Assembly: GCA_008931825.1 (NCBI GenBank)
Contig: QXVZ01029387.1
Location: forward strand, 372,001-436,000
Direction: 5' to 3'
Source: Phallusia fumigata
Taxonomy: Eukaryota > Chordata > Ascidiacea > Phlebobranchia > Ascidiidae
Length of the DNA stretch: 64,000 nucleotides
Below the pieces are notes generated by a model. The model was not told where the DNA came from. It made no database searches and saw nothing but the letters and a program-made list of their open reading frames with translations. Positions 11,101 to 22,105 of this stretch are shown piece after piece. Both the position numbers and the translations under genes were made by a program. Within the stretch, counting starts at the first letter, position 1. Each line of letters begins with the position of its first letter.

Positions 11101-14100
11101 ATTATGGAAGTTTAGATTACTGGGTGAGACTACGAGTTCCTATGGACCAAGCTATCAGATTGTACAAGGTATTTCGTGATTTATATGCATTGTAAGATAA
11201 ATGGTGTTCATTCTCAAAGCATCAAGTTAGTGTTTTGAAAGTTTATCAACATTTTGTTTGGGTATAAGTAATGATCACATTTACAAATGTATGGACAAAG
11301 TTATGCCATAATAGCACTACTTAAAAATCAATAAAACCAAATTTAACTTGTAAAAACATCCCTTATCTTCCATCACATATTTGCAAACTATCACACCTGC
11401 AAAAAGAACATAATAATATTGTAAAAAATAGGGAATGTTTACATGTATTGTAATTTTATTATGTGCAAAGTTACAAGCCTACAACTCTTTGAAAGTAGGT
11501 GAAATTCTAAGCTTTACAATGTTTAATATTTAATTTGCAACCCTGATTTTACTTAGTTACTTTTGTAGGAACGTACAAAAGCACTGGGCTACTTATCTGC
11601 AAACACATCCACAACCCAGAAAGCTTTGGAGAGCATGGACTCTGAAAAAGAAGCACCCCAAGCAGGAGATAACACAAATCAACTTTTTATACAAGTTATC
11701 AGTTGCAATCATGTGCAGAGCCGAAGAAGTGGTATGCTCTGATTCTTGTTTTTTATTCAAATAATTTATTATTTATTAATTTTCTGACCAGTGAGTCAGG
11801 CCAACTCCCGACTCTTAGTATTCTTAGGAGTCTGGTTACTTAAGTTAATCATTCTGGTTTATTTAGAGGCTAAAAAAGTGTACTTTTTGACAAAATAGTG
11901 AAATCATTACCGAAAGTTGCCAAATTTTGCCATTCAAAAACAAAGTCTAGCAACATCACTTAATTATAAAAATCAGCTACAGAGAATAAATTGGACTTTA
12001 CACAAATTCTGACACTCACTACTAATATTCACAGGAGTTTCACTCTAACTCTGCGTCTGACTCCTTTCAAAACCTCCAACCATGATTCTGACAATGCTTG
12101 GTAACCATGGATCATGCTTTTATTCAATTTTTATTTGACATGTTTTCAGGTATTCAACCCAGTATCTATTGTGTTTACAAGTTCTTTGATTTCGCTGATC
12201 ATGACACTCCAATTATTCCAAGCTCAAACAACCCTCATTTTGACGACCGACAAGCGTATCCTGTGCTTATTAACTCTCACCTGGATGCCTACCTCAAATC
12301 AGAAGTATGCAGAGTTGTCAATAGAAAAATTTACAGTTAGGGTTTCCCACACTAGTAAAAAACGCAGGCTTTCTGCTTCGACTTGCATGTGTATTGTCAA
12401 GCTGTTTATGGTGTATTTTGTTTATGTTATTGGCCTAAAAATTGTTAACTGAAATTAAACCCCAGGTGGCAAGGATTCAGGACCACATGGGTAAGCCTTT
12501 ATAAAGCAGGAGGTAACATTTTTTAAATACAATAAAATTACCAAGACCCCAATTTGCCCACTGTCTTACATCTACTTGAGAGCTTCCTAATACTCTTCAA
12601 CTGTGATCAGTTCTTACTGATTTTTAGAATACAAGTTTGTGATATGCCATAAAACTAAGTCAACTCATGGTAAATACGGTTGAGGACCACTGTCTAAAAC
12701 AGTTAGTTATGTTTGGCCCTCCAGTAATAAAGGTTGCACATTTCTGATTCAAAATATAAGCATGTTGATTGGTGATAGAAATTTACCGAAAATGGAGGTT
12801 TATGTTTTTAAAAACAACAACGGTGTAAACATGAAAAAACCTGAGAACCTCAGCTTTAAATAATACCTTTACCTAACAAAGTTTAAAATCACCACCTATC
12901 GCTTCTCTAGAAACTTCTGATTTATGTTTTTGATGACACTGACCCTGACGTCTCATCTTATCTGGGGAAAGCTGTTATTGATTTGATACCTCTTGCACAC
13001 AACAAGCTCATTAAAGCTCCCTTCCAACTTAAAAGGGTATGTATCGTACAGTGCCCAGGTTTTGTTGCAAATTATTGCCTTTGGTGTAAACATGGGTGAT
13101 ATTCTGCTTTCAGAGCAACGGCGAGGAAAATGGGACAATAGAAGTTGCATTAAGATGGCAGTTGGAATATAAATCACCTGCTGGTTTGATTTCGACACAA
13201 ACAAGTGCAGAAGATGAGGAAGAAATAAAAGAAACTGAGCATCTTCTGAAAAGACCTCCTGTGACACCAAAAAAGAGGTTGGCATTGTTCCAAAACTGGA
13301 AATTCATTTTATTGCTTGTGGTTGGATTTACTGTTTGTTTTTGTTTTGTGAACATTTTTCTTCTTGACATTTCAGAACACTGGTAAAGAGTGCAACAAAA
13401 CCTTTCACAGCATCAACACCCAAACCATCAAAGCTAAGTTCTGACGACACCATTACTGTCCATCCAGTATGCTTTATTAATTTGCTTATTTTGCAACATT
13501 ACGTAAAGGATCCTTCCCATCCCATTTCATTACAACAATACAACAATGTTTTTATTTGTTTGTTTTGTTTCTTTACACTTGTACCTGAAAATTTTTTCCT
13601 GAAATATTTTTTAATTTTGGATAAAGCTTCCATAGAGATACACCAGATTGGTGTGTCATAAGTTTTAATACCCCACCTACCCCCAATCAGTTTTAATACC
13701 CCCCTCCTCCATCAGTCTTAATACCGTCTGCCCCCATCAGTTCTAATCCCAAAAATGACACACATAGCATCCACGTATTAACCTTCTAACCAACTAGAGT
13801 TTGAAAAAATTTTGATCAGGATAAAAAATAACTGAATGAATGAGTCATGGTAATGTGCATTATGGTATGGTTTTTGTATGTTGTCTTGTTTAATATTTGA
13901 CCATAAACACTATACTTTGTCTTCAACCTTTTTCGTTCAAAGTATTTTCTTCTTTTACTATATTTGTAGACTAAGCGAGTGTCAATCATCGAACCTGAGA
14001 AAGAAAGACCAACACCTGTTGCAAGAAAGGTTGGCATTGTTTTGTGTGTGATAAAACTTGGTCTTAATTTTTACATGGACAATCTGTTTAGATTACTCAA

Positions 14101-16877
14101 AACACATTGAGTGAAGGCCGAACTGAAGAAAAGGATATGGTGGCATTTGATGAAGAAAGTGATGACTCCTGTGTTTCAGAAATACAACAAGTAAAAGCAG
14201 TGGAAGAGGCTATACCAGAAGAAAGTCTGGCTGATGAAAGTGAAGAGAATTCAAATAAAAGCCCTGTCCCTGATGGGTATAATTTGCTGTGTTGTAAATT
14301 AATAATTGCAAAAAAACAAGTACCACTTGGTTATACATGTGCGTTAGAACCTACGGTATTCTGTGGCACTAAAAGTGACAAAAAGCCGCGCAAAACACAG
14401 TATATGTTCTTATTAGGTTATAGTGTATGGAATCAAAAAAATAAATGGAAATGTCGCCTTTTGAGGTTTTACCCATTTTTTGTGAAGAAATGTAAATCAA
14501 CATTTAAAAACAGAAACTGATTTTACTGTGCAGTGACAAACCAGAAGACAATGAGATTGAAGAAATTGAGGACTTGTTAAAATCTGAAGAAGAAAAAGAT
14601 GAGGAAGAATCATATACATCTGAGTTGGAAGATGACACAGAAAAGCAAACATCTGATAACCTGGAAAAAACAGCTACAGAAGAAAACAAATCAGGTAAAT
14701 ACATTTTTGTTACACATGTGCCTGAAAAATTAGATAAACAGGAAACATAAATGTCACAAAAAATTTTTTTGATTTTACTCTGTTTAAGTTTTAAAATAAT
14801 CAATGTATTCCATGGAATGATCTCCTGTTTTAGAGTAAAATATTTACAGGAAACAAAATTACAGATTTTTTGTTCATTCTGTTGCAACCAATAAATATCT
14901 ATTTTGATTTTTTTTGGTTCAGGGACAACAGTTTTTGCTTTGGTTCAAAAGTCCTGCTAGAATTTTTTATAAAGGGGGCCTTTTGAAAAACTGCAGCTAC
15001 AAAAAAAATCTCAGTAATTGCTCCTGACCACACTACATGACTTATTAACATAAATGAATAGCTGTTTTATTTTTTTTGTCCGGTTGAAACACAGTCTGAT
15101 GATAATATGTAGAATTTGAGAACAGTTTTAAGTTTGTGTTGATAGAAGTGGCAGCAGATGAAGGAAGTGATGATGAAGTAACTGAGGAAATTGAAGAAAT
15201 ACCAGACGATTATGAAGAAGATGAATTTGAAGACACAAAAAAATCGGATACTGACAGCATTACACAAACTAAACAAGTTTTAAACAGGCAGGAAGATGAT
15301 GAAGTGCAAGAAGTGGAAGTGGTAAATAACTTCCTGAAGATTGAATTTTATTCCAAAAAAGACTCCTTTAAAAAACAACCCTTTAAATACAACAAGAATT
15401 TTAGCAACCCAAAACACAGGCTAATTGGCTCTGGTTGACAATGACCTTTGATACCAAAAAAATTTTAGGAATGTCAATACTTGCCTGATCAGTGTAGTGA
15501 CACATTAAACCTACTGTTGTGCACTTTATTCAAGTCTCTAGGCTGAACTTTTGAGGCAGCTTTTAATTATTTTTTCTTATTATTAAACTTTGAAATCTGA
15601 TACCTGTGTAATATTTTTGGATTTTTAATTTATTTATTTTTTTGGTATATATTTTAGCAAAACTTCATGATAGCATTGCTATCAATTTTTCTGGAAAATC
15701 CAAAAAAGTATTCTCTTTTGCAAAAACATTTAGTTCTTGTTCAATTAAATACAACTGCGTATATTTTTAGGATTCAACAAGTGTAACTGTTTCTATAAAT
15801 CATTTTACACTTGGTACCGATACAAGTATTTGGGATGATGTTGAACAAATCTTTGTTGAATATGATTTCCTTGGGTCTGTGAAGGAAATGCCAAACTCTG
15901 TTCCAATACCAACTTCCAAAGATGAAAAAATTGTCATCAACTTTGATTCAGGTATGTAGGTCACACCAGCAAAACTTCTATTTATTGTAAATTACACCAA
16001 TTTTGGTAAGTCGGCAAAATTTCTGGGAAATTTTTTTCTGACATCAAAACATTGTGTTACCTTTGTTTAATATAAGTTATTTAAGCACAAATATGTTGCA
16101 ATTATGATATTGGGGAGTTAGTTTACCTGAACTTTTTGACCTGGATATTACTGTAATCTGTAACCGACAATGCCTTTACAGTGACAAAGGTGGATGAAGA
16201 AAACAACAAAGAACAGAGGGATGCTTTATCTGACATGCTGAAAACTGGTCAGAGCACTTTCAAATTCACTGTTGTGTCAGAGCCAATAAATGATGATGGT
16301 GAAGAGGAATGTGACGAAATTGGTAAATTGGATTGTGCAATGTTTAAAACCAATTTCTTTCAAAAAAAACTTGACAACAGCAATTTGTTGAACCGTTTGT
16401 AATACAATGTATTCACTATTAACAAGTTATCTGGTAGTTCCATTTTTTATCATAATTTTATTTCATTTTGATGATTTTTTTCAATCAAAAATTCACTGGC
16501 CCAAGTAGTTCTTAAAAGAGCCATGCTTTAATTATCACTGATGATGGCATGAGTTACTGCCAAAACGTTTGATAAATAAAGCATGTCGCTTTTAGGAACT
16601 ATTTGGACCATTATATTTTTGCATTGAATTATGAACAGATTCATGTTTAGTATTACAAATTTTACGATTTTGAATTTTTGTTTTAGGAGCAGCTTCTGTT
16701 GATATTGCCTCTATCTTGCAAAGCGACCAGGATATAAACAAATGTGAAGTACCTGTTGAAAGTTTGAAGAAACCATCAGAAATAATCGGAAAATTGAATG
16801 TTGATGTCAAAGCGTTACACGTCCTTAAAGCAATCCAACTTGAATTGAAAGCGCGGATGGAGGAACATGATTCCTGA
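5200..16877 (+). CDS. RPGRIP1L: RPGRIP1-like protein, ciliary transition zone (30 exons)
   Basis: Transition-zone scaffold that gates protein entry into cilia; it binds NPHP4 and RPGR-type partners (family knowledge). Exons: 5200-5342, 5401-5462, 5789-5889, 6165-6319, 6650-6807, 6903-7047, 7114-7234, 7487-7605, ~7652-7821, 8058-8168, 8250-8369, 8907-9025, 9433-9534, 9599-9670, 10026-10219, 10286-10355, 10886-11015, 11086-11168, 11569-11731, 12150-12304, 12911-13036, 13114-13277, 13376-13466, 13970-14029, 14092-14276, 14534-14694, 15146-15321, 15771-15951, 16182-16322, 16687-16877. About 1,320 residues: coiled coils (1-560) with [13 protein letters not shown] and [12 protein letters not shown] nearly as in human; a first C2 region (about 565-730, [29 protein letters not shown]); a second C2 (about 745-910, [18 protein letters not shown]); a Glu-rich linker; and a C-terminal C2 ([17 protein letters not shown]). 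All joins keep phase except exon 8 to 9 (see findings). Confidence 0.93.
9095..9418. mobile_element. Pogo/Tigger-like miniature element in RPGRIP1L intron 12
   Basis: Repeated TTAATCCGGATCT / AATCTGGAT motifs run through the block. The right end, read on the minus strand, is CTACAGTTAATCTCAGTTAG, resembling the pogo/Tigger terminus CAGT-GAACCTCGGTTA. The left end has GTTAATCCGCATTCCGTTAA. The termini are diverged, so the borders are approximate. Confidence 0.45.
10400..10757. mobile_element. hAT-type miniature transposon in RPGRIP1L intron 16
   Basis: The element has short terminal inverted repeats, CATAGGCATCAATT at the left and, reading the right end on the minus strand, CATAGGCGTCGATTC. 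It is flanked by a likely 8-bp duplication, GCTAGAGG (10392-10399) and GCTAGGTA (10758-10765), five of eight positions the same. Inside are GGGGTGGC / GCCACCCC arms. It has no coding capacity. Confidence 0.6.
12712..12752. mobile_element. Right-end remnant of a hAT-type element
   Basis: TTTGGCCCTCCAGTAATAA followed by AGGTTGCACATTTCTG matches, with differences, the right terminus of the complete element at 59691-60075 (TTGGCTTCCTATAATAAAGG, then TTGCCCACCTCTG). It lies in RPGRIP1L intron 20. The left part was not found. Confidence 0.4.
13661..13750. repeat. Short minisatellite in RPGRIP1L intron 23
   Basis: About four imperfect units, each consisting of (C)ATCAGT(T/C)(T/C)TAATACC followed by a C-rich stretch, repeat with a period near 25-30 bp. 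It is bracketed by GTGTGTCAT on the left and ATGACACAC on the right, an inverted pair that hints the array may sit inside a small foldback element. Confidence 0.55.
16496..16610 (+). ncRNA. Hammerhead-ribozyme-like palindromic repeat, copy 2
   Basis: A 115-bp near-palindrome in RPGRIP1L intron 29. The left arm (16496-16537, ending TTATCA) pairs with the right arm (16570-16610, starting TGATAA) over about 40 bp with few mismatches. Between them lie CTGATGA (16538-16544), a helix II hairpin (GGCA, loop, TGCC), AAAAC (16562-16566) and GTT (16567-16569). The order and spacing match a type I hammerhead with a self-complementary AACGTT helix III, as used by dimeric ribozymes of Penelope-like elements. 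The general-base G of GAAAC is A in both copies here. It could also be read simply as a MITE whose inverted repeats form the helix. Confidence 0.55.
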
Positions 16878-16896
16878 TGCAAATTTATACCGAAAT

Positions 16897-17244
16897 TAGG
16901 GATGGGCCAAAACTGCAAATGTTGTATTCGGGCGAGTTTCGACATCTCATTTAAATACTCGGTCCCCGGATATTATGACGTCACACACACATGACATAAC
17001 AGTAAATAAGGCGCCGCATTTTCATCATTAAACCCGATATATTTCTACGTCTGACCATTGTGCATTACAAAACCGCGAATGACGCAAAGAAGCTATTTAA
17101 AGATTATAGCATCACAACTTAGACTTATTTAAAACTCTGTTCATTATATTGCGAATTCAGCAGATTTTGCTCGAGCACCGAGTATCACTTTTGACAATGC
17201 TCGATACCGAGTACTCGGGTACAACTCGACTCGGCCCATCCCTA
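16897..17244. mobile_element. hAT-type miniature transposon next to the RPGRIP1L stop codon
   Basis: It starts TAGGGATGGGCC and ends GGCCCATCCCTA, so the terminal inverted repeat is 12 bp and perfect. It is flanked by an 8-bp target duplication, ACCGAAAT (16889-16896) and ACCGATAT (17245-17252), with one mismatch. That is the hAT signature. It is 348 bp long and non-coding, with internal ACTCGG and CCGAGT motifs. It starts 20 bases after the RPGRIP1L stop, so it probably supplies most of that gene's 3' untranslated sequence. Confidence 0.75.
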
Positions 17245-17867
17245 ACCGATATAATTCGTTTTGCTTATAACTCATAGTAGTTGTGACTCGATGTGCTAAA
17301 CTCGAAATGCATTTTCACAATTCTATTTTATTTTTGTAAAAAAAAACATATTTTATTACATGTAAGGTTTTTACCTATTCCGACTTTCGCTTGGTAATTT
17401 GCACCACTAAATGAAAGAAGATGGTCAGATGCCCAAGTCAAACACAATCACGCGATACTTTATGCAATAGCTGGCCGGCGAAAAATCGCTTATGATTACA
17501 AGTTCAATCAAAGCGTGCCAACATAACGAATAATATATTGATTTCTGGTTATTTTCTTACCAAACCCTGAGTGACACCGTCGAAGTTTTACCGCAATACT
17601 TAAAATAGATGCTGTTTTTAATGGGAACTGAGCCCATAGCACCATTTTCAAAAAACTAAGCTCGAAAACAAGTCACGTGACAAGTCCAATTTAACGAGTA
17701 CATTGGAAAATGTTTACAGTGCAAGCATACAAGCATATGTCAGTCGGTATTTTATGTGATTTAGAACCAGACATACAAGAAAAAAAAATTTGCCAATTAG
17801 GGTGTACTTCATTAGTGATAATTACTTAGAGGAGTCAAAACTAGCAGATTTTGAGGGCACAACTTGG

Positions 17868-20014
17868 TTAATGATAAAAACTAAGGCGAGAGGCCACTTG
17901 ATAAAAATGCGAAATTAAGTTCGACAGTCTTCCGCTCGTGTATAGTTTATATGCAGCAAAAACACTTAGAACGCAACAAACGCCGCCAACCGCCATTGTT
18001 TCGCGATGTAATTGCTTCATGATCGTGTTCTCCTTTAACAGTGTTTTGTACACGGTCGCGCCCCTGTTCTTTCTCGGAAACGGCAGGTCGGGAACTGGCT
18101 TGCCAAGAAATTTACACAAAGGTTCCCATCCGTCTGCGACTTTGTACACAAGTAGCTTGTCTTTGGGAGCGTTCTGGTAAAAAATATGATGCAGTTTTTG
18201 GGAGATCAAGATTTCGTTGTTATCAGTGGCGCAATATGTTGAAATTATTGGGGGAGGTACTTTTGTTCTTGTGAGTAATTTCTGTGCACATGACGTCATA
18301 TTGAAAGTTATGACGTCACAATACAGATTTTTATGTCGCAAAAATGGGTTACATTTCGGCTGAGATGGTCTTAAAATGCCGTTAAAACCTTTTGCGATCA
18401 CTTAACTGTTGCAAAAGTATTCGAAAAGCGCTAAAATTGTTTTAACGCAACAGTAAACCAGTTTTGAACCCGCTTTAAACAGTTAAACAGGATTTTGGGT
18501 TTCATCCCTATGAAATAAATCCGCAACATATTTGTAAAACAATTGAAACAAAAATTTGGGGAGGGACAAATGAATACAATTAAGTCCCCCCCAACCAAAA
18601 TTGGGGAGGAGAAATATCCCCCTCGTCTCCCCCGGGATTTGCGCCCGTGGTTGTTATATCAATATGATCCAAAAGAGTCGCCGTATTTTAAAGCAAACAA
18701 CTGCTTTTTTAAGCTAAGAAATGTATATAAATGTGAACCTTCCCTGACTTCAGAAGTTTTCAGACGTTTACATACTTTTGTTTATATAGGTAGCATGGTT
18801 CTTGGGTGGAGTGGCAATTTATAGGTGCCGAAGCATGGCATCAGCCTACTACTCTTTTCTCGATCCCCAATGACCCATCATTTACTTGTACGCTCCAGTA
18901 GCACTACACCACTGGCCTGGTCTATTTACCTGCAAAACATTCAGGTTGTGTTGACGATACCGCGATTTCATCATGAGTTCGTTGATCTGAGGTGCGGACC
19001 AGAAAAAAGGAAGACCGAAACCGAACAACGCGACACCTGTAAAAAGATTTTCATGTGTAGGACTTGTGTCAGTATTACTATTTCCTATGCTCCCATTTGT
19101 CTAAAATGCATTTTTACGTGGTTCATCTATTAGTTTGCATTTTCAAGGTTCTCATGACTCCAAACCGTCATGGTGTTTAAAAAAATGACTTGACTCGGGT
19201 TACATTCAGTAAAGGCTCGATCAGTTGCTTAAGAAAAAGGACATTGGCGTCAATTCAACTTTGGGAAGTTGACTCTCGAGAGGTAAGTAGCGTTTTTGAT
19301 CGACGTATTTTACTGAAACTGATCTTTTTTCGTCCGTTTAGCATTTTATACAACAGTTGTAAATCACTATAAAAATCCGTTTTCTATTTAAAAAGGATTT
19401 GCCTCAATGAATTGTACTTTACTCGAGTCTATAACTTTAAAGACGATTCGGGCGATTCGAGCGTGACTAGGAATGGCAAAGTAAATAAATTAATTTGTGT
19501 CAAAGGATAATTTTATCCTTTTTTAGCATGAAGCTTACAATGTCGGTCGAAATGTCGATGTAAAGACCTTCCGTGAGGTGAGAAAAGCCAAATTAGCCTG
19601 AATGCGTAGCCTTCCTTCAGACTTTGCATCTGACTACACCAACTTTTCAGCCAAGCTTCCTCATCCCTGACGGTTAGAATTATCTACAAACATATAAAAA
19701 AATTAAAACATCCAAAAAGTAAAAGCTGTAGGGTTGCGCTGGCGTAACAAATTTTTGCTCACCAGGGAGTCTGGAAAAACTTTGTGAATCTCCTCCCAAA
19801 AGAAGTAGACCGGTGTATCAGTGATTGCATCCACGTCTTCATACATCTCGCGGAAATCGTTGAGATTTCCTTTACCAGTAAGGAGTTTTTCCCACTGCTT
19901 ACCGTGGTACCAGAAGTGCTCCATGTAATCGTACACCTCGTACCCCAAGACTGTAAGTGCTGTGGCAATGCTTTTCGTGCCGGTTTTAGGGTAGCCAGCT
20001 AGAATGACTTTCAT
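17868..20014 (-). CDS. P-loop sulfotransferase-like protein with C-terminal membrane anchor
   Basis: Exons (-): 19763-20014, 19539-19683, 18930-19036, 17868-18173; all joins keep phase and give 269 residues. It belongs to the small sulfotransferase-like P-loop family (Pfam Sulfotransfer_4 type), which is expanded in marine invertebrates; the substrate is unknown. Seen: an N-terminal PAPS-binding loop GYPKTGTKS (residues 7-15); YDYMEHFWYHG; the beta-strand and motif IILTVRDEEAWLKSW (from about 85); LPFFWSAPQINEL; and the C-terminal family signature KDKLLVYKVADGWEPLCKFL followed by GKPVPDLPFP. Residues 228-246 (MAVGGVCCVLSVFAAYKLY) are hydrophobic and near the C-terminus, so the protein is probably tail-anchored. 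The start is the Met just ahead of the P-loop, the usual place for the family. Confidence in the family is high; the reaction is inferred. Confidence 0.85.
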
Positions 20015-22105
20015 TTTGGTACTTTTGGTACTTGGGCTACTTCAGAAAATATTACCTAAAAAAACAAATCGACTCGTTTTTTTTTGCAACTATAATGCGG
20101 CTGCCTCTTTAGGACATGGCTGCTTTTGCAAACTGCTCAATGCTGCATTAAAATGCCTCATGCAAATGCGGTCACCCAACACAAATGGCGCAAAATTCAA
20201 TGTTAAAATCGATCAGTAAAAAAAAGGAAGACAAAAAGTTGAAAACACTTTCGCGGGCCTGGCGCTAAACGAGAAGAGGACAGACGTCTATCGCGCGTTT
20301 AACTGAGTGGAATGATATGTAGCTTGTGGCTAGGTTTAATACGAGAGCAAACGCTGCCGGAGAAAAACAACAATGTCAACACGGTGACCTGATTACGCAC
20401 AGTTGTTTGCTGCTCACGTTCTTACAAACCATCTCGTTAAAAGCAAACGTTTGCGAAGGGAAACTACGGTATGAAGTTAAATTGGTTGGCCCAGAAGCCT
20501 AAATCTTGGCACCTTTTTAAGGGGACATTGCAATGTTTATATAGCTAGTCTCGTTTGTCGTGTTTCAAGTCAAGTCAGTTCTCTGTTGGGTTGAGCCTCA
20601 GATCAAGTGCCACAAATTTCAAGTTTTGATTAGTAGTTTAAGTTCCAGACTAGGTCAACTCCGCGACAATAAAGCTATAGGACTTGAGTTAATTTATATC
20701 TTTGTACAATGCAACTCGAGTCAACCCAGCGACTTGGGCCAATGCATTGGCATAAAAAAGAAAAACCTAACTACTAGATTGTCAGATGGAAACTTAAGGG
20801 TAAGAAAGTTTCAAAGAGAGCAAAGGGAAAAGGAAATTTGTTCATTTTACTAAAAAAAAACCTAGTAAGTAAACAATGCGAATTTCATGAGACAGGCCAC
20901 TACATGGTATGCGCTGAAACACAGACTACGTTAGACTTCTAATTTAACGTCCCTTTTCGACTTATGCCAAAGCTGTAGCGCCTCCAGAAGACAAATGGCC
21001 GCTATGGGGGCTCCTGCGGCGGGCGACCGGTGCCTGTGCACCGCTACGCAAGCATGCTTCTCTTGGCCTCCTTTTTTGCCGCGACTTTAACTGGCTCCAT
21101 TGCGGCCGAACAAACCCTTGTTTTGTTATTGACTTAACACGTACGAGATCTGTTACTTATAATTGCAAGAGATGGGTACTTAGAATAAATGCTAGTGCAA
21201 ATTGGTTACATGTTAAGCTTCCTAAGTTACTTGAACGTCGATAACGCACTTTTTCTATAACGCGCTAAGAGAACTTTACGGCGGGCGCTCACACTCTAAC
21301 TATTTACCGTCGCCAGATCGAGTGTCGTAGCTCAGCTTGGTGGAGGGGAATGCCCCTGCGATAAATACGGCACTCCGATTGGTCACATCCGAGGGTAACC
21401 GCGTGTTGTGCAATAATGGGTCTCGCTCTGAACGGTCAGTTTGCAACTATGTTGTGCAATACCGACACTGCCTATAGTTTATTTTTAATATTTTTTTTCT
21501 CACAGGGTTTAAACCCAAGACGATCCCGAGTACGAATTCTGATCAGGTTTTTTATGTCTGTGTATGGGTCGAGCGCCTCAGTGCATTCGACCAAGTGCTC
21601 GTTTAGGACACGACATGTGTCGCAACAACTGCAGTGCTCTGATTAGTCAAGTTGTGGCCATGTTGTGCTGGCCTAGCTTCCCGTTAGACGGTGCTATACA
21701 GTGGTAGGTTGCCGCTCCAGGCACTTAAAAAAAGAAACGGAGCTGGTACAAATATAAAATCAACCGACGCTGATTCATTTTCTGTAGCAAGTGTTGCATA
21801 ATAGACACCTGCCTTTGTCGGAAAGACTTCTCTTGTCAGTGCCGGAAGTAAACTTGGTGATGCTCAAGGTACCGTAAACAAATGAAAACGTATTACCTTT
21901 GAATTTTGTATTACACAAAGTTTCGATAAAATTTTATGGTACACATAAACATGCACTGTAAAGTTTGCACAAAGAAACTTTGGTTAAACACAAGAGCGCG
22001 GTTGCTCCAAAGATAATGCATGCACGTATTACCTAAGATGGATCACAGAGCAAATACAACAATAAAACGTTTTCCTCGACCAAAAGGAGGACGGCCATGT
22101 AAACT
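20015..22105. other. Gene-free stretch upstream of the sulfotransferase-like gene
   Basis: The promoter of the minus-strand gene should lie at the left end. The rest holds a tRNA-like repeat at 21505-21615 and otherwise no recognisable feature. Reading frames are short and without domains. Confidence 0.55.
21505..21615 (-). repeat. tRNA-like short repeat, family C, copy 1
   Basis: On the minus strand it reads TTGGTCGAATGCACTGAGGC, GCTCGACCCATACAC, then ACTCGGGATCGTCTTGGG. A second copy lies at 54773-54872 in the same orientation and layout (TTGGTCGAATTGACAGAGGC, ACTCGGCATCGTCCCGGG). A GGGTT-like block at the end resembles a B box, which makes a degenerate tRNA-derived SINE possible, but the fold is weak. 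Confidence 0.4.

Noticed and set aside
13278-13386. Read-through of RPGRIP1L exon 22 into the intron gives a hydrophobic tail that looks like a transmembrane helix ([15 protein letters not shown])
   Set aside because: A good donor (AG then GTTGGC) and an in-phase exon 23 with continuous family-like sequence exist; the hydrophobic stretch is T-rich intron read as protein.
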